A stretch of 5,396 nt of DNA from Planctomycetota bacterium (GTDB taxonomy: Bacteria; Planctomycetota; Phycisphaerae; WQYP01). The notes below the pieces were generated by a model. The model saw nothing but the letters and a program-made list of their open reading frames with translations, ran no database searches and was not told the DNA's origin. The position numbers and the translations under genes were made by a program. Shown piece after piece: positions 1 to 5,396 of the stretch. How positions within the stretch are numbered: the stretch's first letter is position 1; every line of letters begins with the position of its first letter. The stretch spans positions 1 to 5,396 of the forward strand of contig JAJYGE010000547.1 in NCBI GenBank assembly GCA_021785155.1, written 5' to 3'.

Positions 1-108
1 GTTGCCAGTTCCGGACCGTTTGTAGGCCGAACGTATCGCCACGACTGGTGGTTTCTGGGCTTTGGACCGGAAACATCGGGGAATATTCCGCCGGCACTGC
101 ACCAGTGA
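1..108 (+). CDS. C-terminal end of an unrecognised protein (5' part outside window)
   Basis: Frame 1 is open from the first base to a TGA at 106-108 and gives 35 residues. The tail contains a short aromatic patch (HDWWFLGFGP) and ends in PPALHQ. The gene lies in the same direction as the large AsmA-like gene, whose start follows about 60 bp later, so the two could share a transcript; no terminator-like hairpin with a T-run is visible in the gap. I do not recognise the family and the fragment is too short to assign a function. Support is limited to an open frame reaching the window edge, a sensible amino-acid mix and a stop just before a plausible start of the next gene. It could still be a chance open frame. 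Confidence 0.5.
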   Translation, partial: VASSGPFVGRTYRHDWWFLGFGPETSGNIPPALHQ

Positions 109-161
109 GTTATACATTCCGCATTGCGGCGGGCGAATGATAATGTAATAGACCGCTCTTT

Positions 162-166
162 GAGAG
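162..166 (+). promoter_or_regulatory. Weak Shine-Dalgarno GAGAG that favours the second ATG of the AsmA-like gene
   Basis: GAGAG lies one base before the ATG at 168 but seven bases before the in-frame ATG at 174. The latter is a normal ribosome-binding spacing, so 174 is the better start although the frame extends to 168. The two choices differ by only two residues. Confidence 0.45.
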
Positions 167-173
167 CATGCAA

Positions 174-3100
174 ATGACCGAACCGTTAACCAGTAATCGA
201 AGCACACCGCCCGCGCTTGGGCGAAAAAGTCATCCTGTAAGGGTGCTGTTGGCAAGCCTGTTGATATTGGCGTCGCTGTTGGCGACCGGCGTCTGGATTG
301 CCGCACCACGGATTTTAAACAGCGCCACGGTTCAGGGTTATGTCCTGGACAAAATTCAATCCCGCCTGGGCCTGCGGATGGATGTCAAAACCATGCATAT
401 CGGCCTGACTGGCAAAACAACGCTTACCGATGTGCGTATTGGTCTGCCATTGCGCCATTGGCCATTTGCCCGAATTCCAACATTGACCATCACCCACAAT
501 GCCATTGCCTGGCTGCTGCTGACCGGAAAGTTGGGAATTACCAATATTTCCGCGGCCAGTCCACGCGTGATTCTGCACCGAGGGGATGAAGGCCAATGGA
601 ATTTACCGGCGGCATGGCAGGACATTCGCCTGGCGTGGCAGAATTGGAAACTCCGTCACCCCGGTGACGATTTAGCCTCCGCAGGTTTGCCGCAAGTGGA
701 GGTTCATCACGGCACGCTGCTGATAGAACTATCCCGGCAGCCGGAAATGGCGATTGATAATATTGAATTCAAGGGCATACCCACCAGTGCCCTGACGTGG
801 CGGTTTTCATTGAAGGCCGCATCAACGCAGGTGCCGCAGTCGCATCTGCTGGCAAAGGGGGTATTGGTGCCGGGGCAATCCTGGCTGCACAGCATTCATG
901 TTCAGGCGACAGGCCTGGGGCCTTGGCTAAAGCGGGTTTGGCCAAGCTGGAATGGTGCCGCATCGGTCAGCGCCCAATTGCGCGGGCGACTTTTGCACAA
1001 TACGCTCTCGGAACGCTTGAATGATGTTCGCATTAACCTTGGCCAGTTTGGTCTGCATGGCAATGCCCAAGCCCAGTATGCCGGAGATCATTGGCAGATT
1101 AATCCGGAAAATGTTGGCATTCGAGTGGGCTATTTAAGCGTGCCGGTAAATATCTATCGCGGGCAAATCTGGGCCGACAGCCGAGGCTTTCATGTTAAAG
1201 GCGTTCGGGCGGATCTGGCTGGTGGCGGGTTACATCTATCGGGCGTGATGAATCCAGCGGAGCAATCCGCATCGGTAACGGCGGCGTGGCATGGGATTTC
1301 CATGCTCGGAACAGAAATGCAAAGCGGCACGCTTACCGGGTCATTAAGTTCGCCCTGGCCCGGCAAACGCATTATCGGCTTGCATATTACCAGCAGCGGG
1401 CAATGCTCCTATGGCAGTTGGAATACCGCCGCTACACTTTCAGCGCAGGGGCAATTTCACGGCAAGATGAATTGGCAGCTTGAATCGCCCGAGATTTCAT
1501 GGCAGCGCACCAGACTGGTAACGCTTAAGGGATTACGCGCACGAGGGGCGTTTGATAAAAATCAAATTACAGTCGCTTATTGCACACTGGCTTCGGACCC
1601 CTATCTGAACCTGAATGGGTTATACAACCTGACTTTAGGCCTTTGGCGGCTGCACCTGCGGGCCACCGCTGCGAGCATCCCACTGCTGAAACTGCCGGCC
1701 AACGTACACGTTCATGTCAGCGCGTACGGCAATTCAGGCGGCATGCAACTTGAAAATCTGCTGGTGAAAAGTCCGGTTTGGAGCCTGGCCGCGAGCGGCA
1801 ATTGTATTTTTACGGGGCGTTATCCAACCCATCTGATTGTAACGGTGACCGGTATTCCACTGATTAATCACGGCGCAAAAAGTAATGCCGGCTGGGCCTT
1901 GGGTGGATTAATTTCCGGGAAACTCCTGGCCGACGGCGGCGTCATGCCGCTGGCGTTACATTTGGATGGCCGGCTGGCGGGGACACATTTTACCGTGAAT
2001 CATCACCTCCTGGCGTTGCCGGAGGTACATGTTGTCGGCCAACTGACCAAGAACAAAATCGTGCTGGCCGCCGATCCAGTGACGGTTTTGGGCGGGAAGA
2101 TCGCAGTGCGTTTTGATGCCAACACTTCGGGCCGCCTCGCGGGGCTGACGCTGCAATCACAACATATTTCCGCGGCGGCGGTGGCCAGGATGCTGTTACC
2201 AACGCCACCGGTTGGATTGCACGGTTATGTGGGAATGAACCTGAAAATCAGCGTGCCGGGACGCGATCTGCAAATGACGCAGGTGCAGGGGCAGATCTCA
2301 GCGGACAATCTGGTTATTCCATCTCCAAAAGCGCTGACCGCCCCGATAAATATTCTCCATGGGACCGCCACGCTCAAATATAACAATGGAATTTTAACAC
2401 TGGCTCCGATCAAGCTGGTCGGCATAGGAGCCAATGCCTCGGCCAGCGCAAACTGGAACCAACTTAATCCCGCCGATATTTACTTTAAATTGCATTTATC
2501 AGATTGGCCCGCCAATATTCCAGCGTTGCAGTTTGATACGCAGGTCTCTGGAACGCTGGCGGGAAGATATAACTGGCACAGCACGGCCATTCACGGCACA
2601 GGTGACTTGAATGCGACTGTTTTTCAGCATTTACTGCCCATTGGGCTGGCCAGCACGCATATTATTGCGGTGGGACGAATTATTTCGCTCAACAATACAT
2701 CCCTGGACCTGATGGGCAATACCCTCACTGGCCAGGGAATTTGGAATATTGATCAGCCGTTAAAAAGCTCCGCCGTCTTTCAATGCCATCTGCCAAACCC
2801 CAAGCCCCTGCTGCTGGGATATTCCTGGGCGGATGGGCTGAAAGGAACCTTTGCGGGTAATATTGTATTAGGCCCCGCCACCGGGAAGCATCCACTGGCG
2901 CCGCTGGAATTGCAGTTTGACCTCGATGCCAAAAAGGCCAGGTTGGGCGCTATCGAGCTTGGTTCTCTAAATGTCCACGCGTTTATCAGCGATCACGCAA
3001 TTTTGCTGGACCGATCTAAATTGGCGTTTGCGGGCGGCACCATGCGCCTGTGGGCCCGTGTATCGCGGCACCAAGCCGGACTGCTTTCTTCCGATACGAG

Positions 3101-3704
3101 CCTTACGTTTGACAACATTAATCTCGATGAGCTTACGCGCACGGTCATTACCAAAGCGAGCCCGACTCCCGGATTACTTTCGGGACATCTTACCGCGGTG
3201 GCGTTATCGAATAACTGGCATAATGCCATTGGTTCCGGAGAACTGAAAATTACGCAGTCCAATCTGGCCGGCTCAACAATTATGGCATCGATATATCGAC
3301 TCATGAATGTTCGGCTGAAGGCCAACCATCCCACCGGCACCGGCGAGGCGCGCTGGCGCATTGACGGGGGCAATGCCCAAATTACCTATTTGCATTATTT
3401 TGATCGAGGCGTGGAGATTCTGGGGGCGGGCGAACTGGATAATATCTGGAAATTGCCCGACAGCACATTGAAAGGTTATGTCATCGGCACGGTGCGGCCA
3501 TTCAAGAATCTCCATATCCCATTTATCCCGCAGGCCAAGGCCATTCTTAACGCTCTGGAATCCAGTGTCAGCTCTGTGCAGGTTGCCGGGACTTGGGCGC
3601 ATCCAACCACAACCCCGGTGGTTTTCAAAAATCTTGGAACCGCCATACAGGAAATATTTGTTAATGCCATTGTGGGAAATCAATCCAACTCCAGCGGGCA
3701 ATAA
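174..3704 (+). CDS. Large AsmA-like (RBG / bridge-like lipid transfer type) membrane-anchored protein
   Basis: This encodes about 1176 residues. The N-terminus is short, polar and basic (RKSHPVR), followed by one hydrophobic segment at about residues 24-44 (VLLASLLILASLLATGVWIA). That is a signal anchor, placing the rest in the periplasm. Next comes an AsmA-type opening (an amphipathic helix with IQSRLGLRMDV, then a beta strand ending in LTDVRIGLP), and then a very long stretch of alternating short hydrophobic strands and Gly/Asn turns with few Cys. The last 200 residues (about 976-1160) look like the AsmA-like C-terminal region: a GSGELKI strand, then GARWRIDGG-like and GAGELDNIWKLPDS-like strands, then a VAGTWAHP strand and a final amphipathic helix. 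Known AsmA, TamB and YhdP proteins form hydrophobic grooves that move phospholipids between inner and outer membrane; that role here is inferred from architecture. At about 1176 residues it is larger than E. coli AsmA and nearer to TamB or YhdP. The exact subfamily is not assigned. There are no frameshifts. It could instead serve in export or assembly of outer-membrane proteins. Confidence 0.8.
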   Translation: MTEPLTSNRSTPPALGRKSHPVRVLLASLLILASLLATGVWIAAPRILNSATVQGYVLDKIQSRLGLRMDVKTMHIGLTGKTTLTDVRIGLPLRHWPFARIPTLTITHNAIAWLLLTGKLGITNISAASPRVILHRGDEGQWNLPAAWQDIRLAWQNWKLRHPGDDLASAGLPQVEVHHGTLLIELSRQPEMAIDNIEFKGIPTSALTWRFSLKAASTQVPQSHLLAKGVLVPGQSWLHSIHVQATGLGPWLKRVWPSWNGAASVSAQLRGRLLHNTLSERLNDVRINLGQFGLHGNAQAQYAGDHWQINPENVGIRVGYLSVPVNIYRGQIWADSRGFHVKGVRADLAGGGLHLSGVMNPAEQSASVTAAWHGISMLGTEMQSGTLTGSLSSPWPGKRIIGLHITSSGQCSYGSWNTAATLSAQGQFHGKMNWQLESPEISWQRTRLVTLKGLRARGAFDKNQITVAYCTLASDPYLNLNGLYNLTLGLWRLHLRATAASIPLLKLPANVHVHVSAYGNSGGMQLENLLVKSPVWSLAASGNCIFTGRYPTHLIVTVTGIPLINHGAKSNAGWALGGLISGKLLADGGVMPLALHLDGRLAGTHFTVNHHLLALPEVHVVGQLTKNKIVLAADPVTVLGGKIAVRFDANTSGRLAGLTLQSQHISAAAVARMLLPTPPVGLHGYVGMNLKISVPGRDLQMTQVQGQISADNLVIPSPKALTAPINILHGTATLKYNNGILTLAPIKLVGIGANASASANWNQLNPADIYFKLHLSDWPANIPALQFDTQVSGTLAGRYNWHSTAIHGTGDLNATVFQHLLPIGLASTHIIAVGRIISLNNTSLDLMGNTLTGQGIWNIDQPLKSSAVFQCHLPNPKPLLLGYSWADGLKGTFAGNIVLGPATGKHPLAPLELQFDLDAKKARLGAIELGSLNVHAFISDHAILLDRSKLAFAGGTMRLWARVSRHQAGLLSSDTSLTFDNINLDELTRTVITKASPTPGLLSGHLTAVALSNNWHNAIGSGELKITQSNLAGSTIMASIYRLMNVRLKANHPTGTGEARWRIDGGNAQITYLHYFDRGVEILGAGELDNIWKLPDSTLKGYVIGTVRPFKNLHIPFIPQAKAILNALESSVSSVQVAGTWAHPTTTPVVFKNLGTAIQEIFVNAIVGNQSNSSGQ

Positions 3705-3817
3705 TCAAAGGATGCGCGAACGTCACAGGTGAACGCTTCGATCTGAAATTAATGACGAATCATGCCGCTTGGAAATCTGACATTTCAGCTATCAGCTTTC
3801 ATCTATTTTCCGCCGCA
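3705..3817. other. Convergent intergenic gap without a clear intrinsic terminator
   Basis: This 113-bp gap lies between two converging stop codons. It holds a 7-bp inverted repeat (CTGAAAT at 3743-3749, ATTTCAG at 3782-3788) and a competing short GAAAT/ATTTC hairpin (3772-3786). Both are AT-rich and neither is followed by a T-run on either strand, so they are poor terminator candidates. No gene is visible here. Confidence 0.5.
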
Positions 3818-4378
3818 TTACATCAGAAATACCGCCGCCGCCACAACACTGTTCCATAGGCCATTTTTATCCCCCTCGGCGGTCTGCACAATATTTCGGG
3901 TGCGGACGATATTGCCGCTCATACGGTAAATTTCCTTGCGTTCGTCATAGTTGTATTGCGGATCAAATTCAATTCCCAGCGTGGTGGCCAGCATGGTGGC
4001 GGCCATATCCTCAACATAATCACCGATTTTTTCTTCCGTCATGCCGAAGCCATGATGTTCGCTGATATAGCCGTATTGATCGCGTATAGGCAGTGCCACA
4101 CCGATCCCGGCGCACAGCAGGCGGTTGGGTTCATCGCTGCTTGATTCACTGACAACACCAAAAGCAACCTGCCCGGGAGAGAGTTCCCGGATTCCCTCGG
4201 TAACCGGAATGATCTTGCAGCGGGCCGGGAAGATACCTGATACTTGTACAAGATTATACTTCTCAATACCTGCATGTCTGAAGGCAAGTTCCAGAGATTG
4301 CGCTTTATAGCGGTGGCGGCCTACCCCTTTGGTGAAAAACACTCTGGTGGGAATCGGAGTTGTCCACGGGTGCGCCAT
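3818..4378 (-). CDS. Pyruvoyl-dependent arginine decarboxylase homologue with Ser-to-Gly change at the pyruvoyl site
   Basis: This encodes 186 residues, close to the usual size of bacterial members. In active enzymes the precursor cleaves itself between two serines. The second becomes the pyruvoyl group, and a trimer decarboxylates arginine to agmatine in the cytoplasm, feeding polyamine synthesis or consuming acid. Family signatures are clear: FFTKGVGRH near the N-terminus, NLVQVSGIFP at residues 42-51, a DEPNRL motif, YGYISEHHGFG (Glu107 matches the acid residue of the Methanocaldococcus jannaschii enzyme as I recall it), EDMAATMLATTLGIEFD, YDERKEIYRMSG, and a C-terminal AEGDKNGLWNSVVAAAVF. 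The oddity is Ser47-Gly48 where characterised enzymes have Ser-Ser, so the usual cofactor precursor is missing. It may be inactive, a partner subunit, or process differently. The frame extends five codons to a TTG, but GGAGG lies eight bases before the ATG at 4376-4378 and overlaps that TTG, so the ATG is the start. Transcription diverges from the HU gene. Family assignment is firm; activity is not. Confidence 0.9.
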   Translation of the reverse strand: MAHPWTTPIPTRVFFTKGVGRHRYKAQSLELAFRHAGIEKYNLVQVSGIFPARCKIIPVTEGIRELSPGQVAFGVVSESSSDEPNRLLCAGIGVALPIRDQYGYISEHHGFGMTEEKIGDYVEDMAATMLATTLGIEFDPQYNYDERKEIYRMSGNIVRTRNIVQTAEGDKNGLWNSVVAAAVFLM

Positions 4379-4386
4379 CAGGTAAA

Positions 4387-4391
4387 CCTCC
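4387..4391 (-). promoter_or_regulatory. Shine-Dalgarno GGAGG of the arginine decarboxylase homologue
   Basis: Read on the minus strand this is a perfect GGAGG, eight bases before the ATG at 4376-4378. It overlaps the alternative in-frame TTG at 4391-4393, which rules against the longer start. Confidence 0.85.
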
Positions 4392-4446
4392 AAAAATCGA
4401 GGCTCATAGCATACCCGGCGGAGCGTTTGGATTCATCTATTTGCGT

Positions 4447-4456
4447 TCCGGCCGGA
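4447..4456. repeat. 10-bp perfect palindrome TCCGGCCGGA
   Basis: TCCGGCCGGA is its own reverse complement and sits just upstream of the A-tract cluster, between the two divergent genes. The half TCCGGC recurs in the HU leader at 4561-4566 and 4575-4580. It could be an operator for a dimeric regulator or a chance GC-rich palindrome. Confidence 0.35.
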
Positions 4457-4539
4457 GGTACCTTGAAAAAAGAAAATTGAAAAAATTGCGCTTTTCAGTT
4501 GCATACTGCGAAAAAAGGCTTATTTTATTGCTTAATCGT

Positions 4540-4600
4540 ATTGCAGGGACGGATGATTTGTCCGGCGGTGGAACTCCGGCCGTATCCTGCAATCCCGTCC
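4540..4600 (+). promoter_or_regulatory. Structured leader of the HU gene with two competing stems
   Basis: ATTGCAGG (4540-4547) is perfectly complementary to CCTGCAAT (4586-4593). The adjacent GGACGG (4547-4552) is complementary to CCGTCC (4595-4600), only nine bases before the Shine-Dalgarno. Between them CCGG (4562-4565) can pair with CCGG (4576-4579). The two main stems interleave in A-B-A'-B' order, so they either exclude each other or form a tight pseudoknot. This suggests a 5' UTR that could influence translation or stability of the HU mRNA. It does not match a riboswitch class I recognise. Confidence 0.35.
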
Positions 4601-4608
4601 GCCATAAT

Positions 4609-4614
4609 AAGGAG
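4609..4614 (+). promoter_or_regulatory. Shine-Dalgarno AAGGAG of the HU gene
   Basis: AAGGAG ends six bases before the ATG at 4621. An in-frame ATG at 4615 touches the motif directly and is therefore too close, which fixes the start at 4621. Confidence 0.85.
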
Positions 4615-4620
4615 ATGTAT

Positions 4621-4926
4621 ATGGCCAAGTCTCTCACCAAGTCTCAGACCGCCGCGAAGCTCGCGGAACTGGTCGCCAAGGAAACCGGATCCGAAATGAG
4701 CAAGAAGCAGGCTGTTGCAGCATTGGACTGCATGGCTCAACTTGCTTACAAGGAAGCCAAGAACAAGTTCACCATCCCCGGCTTAGGCAAGCTGGTTCTG
4801 GTGAACACCAAGAAGCGTATGGGGCGCAATCCGCAGACTGGCGAACCGATTGAAATTCCGGCCCGCCGCAAGGTCAAATTCCGCGTGGCCAAAGCCGCCA
4901 AGGATGCGATCCTCGGTGGAAAATAA
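4621..4926 (+). CDS. HU-family nucleoid DNA-binding protein
   Basis: This encodes 101 residues, about ten more than typical HU. HU and IHF proteins are dimers that bend and compact DNA. Residues 1-47 form the two-helix dimer body, including SKKQAVAALDCMAQLA. Residues 50-61 form a beta hairpin with PGLGKL where most HUs have GFGTF. The DNA-binding arm follows, with the very conserved GRNPQTGEPIEIPAR (68-82) including the tip proline at 71 that intercalates in known structures. The C-terminal helix is AKAAKDAIL. The divergent N-terminal half, with extra Lys, and the Leu in place of the usual Phe mark it as a subgroup rather than a canonical HU. Lysine is coded by AAG in 14 of 17 cases, and third-position C/G is frequent, which suggests high expression. 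It appears monocistronic, with its own leader and a strong terminator downstream. A role as a general nucleoid protein is inferred from the family. Confidence 0.95.
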   Translation: MAKSLTKSQTAAKLAELVAKETGSEMSKKQAVAALDCMAQLAYKEAKNKFTIPGLGKLVLVNTKKRMGRNPQTGEPIEIPARRKVKFRVAKAAKDAILGGK

Positions 4927-4958
4927 GCCAGTTGTTCTACCTCCAGGCCCAACTGGCT
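4926..4958 (+). repeat. 9-bp inverted repeat directly after the HU stop codon
   Basis: AGCCAGTTG (4926-4934) and CAACTGGCT (4950-4958) are perfect complements around a 15-base loop. The first arm begins at the last base of the stop codon. No T-run follows, so it is not a standard intrinsic terminator; it may protect the 3' end of the mRNA or act as a weak pause site. Confidence 0.5.
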
Positions 4959-5014
4959 ATCGCCTGATGGGTGTGGCCTTAGAACCGGCATGTGAATCTC
5001 ACGATTCAAAGCAG

Positions 5015-5057
5015 AACTCCTGACCGCTTTTACCAGCGGCAGGGGTTTTGTTTTTTT
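5015..5057 (+). terminator. Strong intrinsic (Rho-independent) terminator downstream of HU
   Basis: AACTCCTG (5015-5022), a bulged A at 5023 and CCGCT (5024-5028) pair with AGCGG (5035-5039) and CAGGGGTT (5040-5047). The loop is the six bases TTTACC. The result is about 13 base pairs including one G-T wobble. The 3' side runs straight into TTTTGTTTTTTT (5046-5057). This is a textbook plus-strand terminator, about 90 bases past the HU stop, and it most likely ends the HU transcript. Confidence 0.85.
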
Positions 5058-5074
5058 AAATTTTGTTTAAAGCC

Positions 5075-5396
5075 ATGGTTCGGCTTCCATTGCTCAAAAG
5101 CCACGCCTGTGAAGCAAAATGCCTTTCCGGGGAGCGTTTGTACAGTACCAAAAACTACCGGTTTTTCCAGCGGTTACGGCATGGCGGTTGGTTACCGTAC
5201 TTCCCCGTCGGGCCGTCGGACGCGATTGATGTGATCGCTGACCGAGTTATTGGCTGGGATTACTTGGACAGGCTGCTAAAACGGCTTTTGGGCGTCTGGG
5301 CGATAACCCAATTGCGCAGCAACTGCCTTTGCGGTATGGACATACAACCGACAGAAGGGGTTGCCGACGTGGGGGTTGAAGCCAAGCTGGTTGATG
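5075..5396 (+). CDS. Possible start of an unrecognised gene running off the window edge
   Basis: This plus frame is open from 5060 to the last base with no stop (the preceding TAA is at 5057-5059, in the terminator T-run). From the first ATG it gives 107 residues so far. The middle part looks protein-like: YRFFQRLRHGGWLPYFPVG, then an amphipathic helix-like DAIDVIADRVIGWDYLDRLL, and many codons there and at the 3' edge begin with G. Cysteines occur as CxxxC (12 and 16) and CxC (84 and 86). Weak points are the absence of a Shine-Dalgarno before ATG 5075, a start only 18 bases past a terminator with no visible promoter, few CTG leucine codons compared with the AsmA-like gene, and a competing antiparallel frame (5276-5395). 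A later TTG at 5138 has GGGGAG (5129-5134), but only three bases away. I do not recognise the family. If it is not real, 5058-5396 holds no gene I can defend. Confidence 0.35.
   Translation, partial: MVRLPLLKSHACEAKCLSGERLYSTKNYRFFQRLRHGGWLPYFPVGPSDAIDVIADRVIGWDYLDRLLKRLLGVWAITQLRSNCLCGMDIQPTEGVADVGVEAKLVD

Larger units (their letters stand above)
4392..4608. promoter_or_regulatory. Divergent control region between the arginine decarboxylase and HU genes
   Basis: This stretch must hold the promoters for both divergent genes. It is markedly AT-rich from 4463 to 4535 and flanked by GC-rich sequence. For the HU direction, two weak sigma-70-like candidates are visible: TTGCAT (4499-4504) with TATTTT (4521-4526) at 16-bp spacing, and TTGAAA (4477-4482) with CATACT (4502-4507) at 19-bp spacing. 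For the minus direction, TATGCT (minus strand, 4408-4413) is a possible -10 but lacks a good -35. A frame open from GTG 4360 into the HU gene crosses this region; it has no ribosome-binding site and is not taken as coding. None of the promoter calls is strong individually; the location of the region is the main support. Confidence 0.5.

Noticed and set aside
139..144. GATAAT as a -10 promoter element for the AsmA-like gene
   Set aside because: No acceptable -35 hexamer lies 16-18 bases upstream; the nearest candidates are 9, 20 or 23 bases away.
3273..3701. Minus-strand frame of 142 codons, and the other frames inside the AsmA-like gene
   Set aside because: They lie wholly within a clear 1176-codon gene, have no ribosome-binding sites or recognisable motifs, and are shadows of it.
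4379..4393. TTG start five codons upstream for the arginine decarboxylase homologue
   Set aside because: The GGAGG ribosome-binding site overlaps the TTG codon itself and is correctly spaced for the ATG at 4376-4378.
4360..4620. Upstream extension of the HU frame to a GTG at 4360, which would give a 188-residue protein
   Set aside because: The added residues do not resemble any HU extension, the region is the AT-rich divergent promoter and leader, and AAGGAG sits six bases before ATG 4621.
5150..5166. AAAAAC/GTTTTT hairpin with a five-base loop
   Set aside because: It is an AT-only weak stem with no T-run after it, inside a possible coding frame; likely chance.
4992..5234. 80-codon plus-strand frame
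   Set aside because: It runs straight through the intrinsic terminator hairpin and T-run (the FCFFKFCLK part is the translated T-tract), has no ribosome-binding site and has unlikely composition.
5276..5395. Minus-strand frame entering from the right edge and ending at TAG 5276-5278
   Set aside because: It is only 39 codons within the window, has the same codon boundaries as the longer plus frame, and has no terminator after its stop. It was kept as a competing possibility rather than called.

Overview
The window reads as chromosomal DNA of a Gram-negative-type bacterium, most likely a planctomycete-like member of the PVC group. This rests on three things seen together: a large single-anchor AsmA/RBG-type envelope protein, a bacterial pyruvoyl-dependent arginine decarboxylase homologue of the kind I recall from planctomycetes, and an HU-family protein with a divergent N-terminal half. 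The phylum is an inference from protein character, not from a marker gene. Base composition is moderately GC-rich, and I see no tRNA, rRNA, CRISPR array or insertion sequence.

Layout: (1) Positions 1-108 hold the last 35 codons of an unrecognised gene on the plus strand. (2) After a 59-65 bp gap, one very long plus-strand gene (174-3704) encodes an approximately 1176-residue membrane-anchored AsmA-like protein, probably a periplasmic beta-rich protein of the bridge-like lipid transfer class. (3) A short convergent gap (3705-3817) separates it from a minus-strand gene (3818-4378) encoding a pyruvoyl-dependent arginine decarboxylase homologue. (4) An AT-rich divergent control region (about 4392-4608) separates this from a plus-strand HU gene (4621-4926). 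The region carries roughly helically phased A/T tracts, a 10-bp palindrome and a potentially switching leader structure. (5) The HU gene is followed by a small stem-loop and then by a textbook intrinsic terminator (5015-5057). (6) From 5060 to the end, one plus frame stays open and may be the start of another, unrecognised gene, though an antiparallel frame competes with it.

The genes do not form an obvious pathway together: envelope biogenesis, arginine decarboxylation (agmatine/polyamine supply or acid consumption) and nucleoid architecture. The most notable point is in the decarboxylase. The conserved Ser-Ser pair, whose second serine becomes the pyruvoyl cofactor in characterised enzymes, reads Ser-Gly here, while the surrounding fold and the other signature motifs are intact. 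The second most notable point is the structured, probably curved leader of the HU gene. Otherwise this is an ordinary chromosomal region, and I see no clear evidence of a novel multi-gene system.
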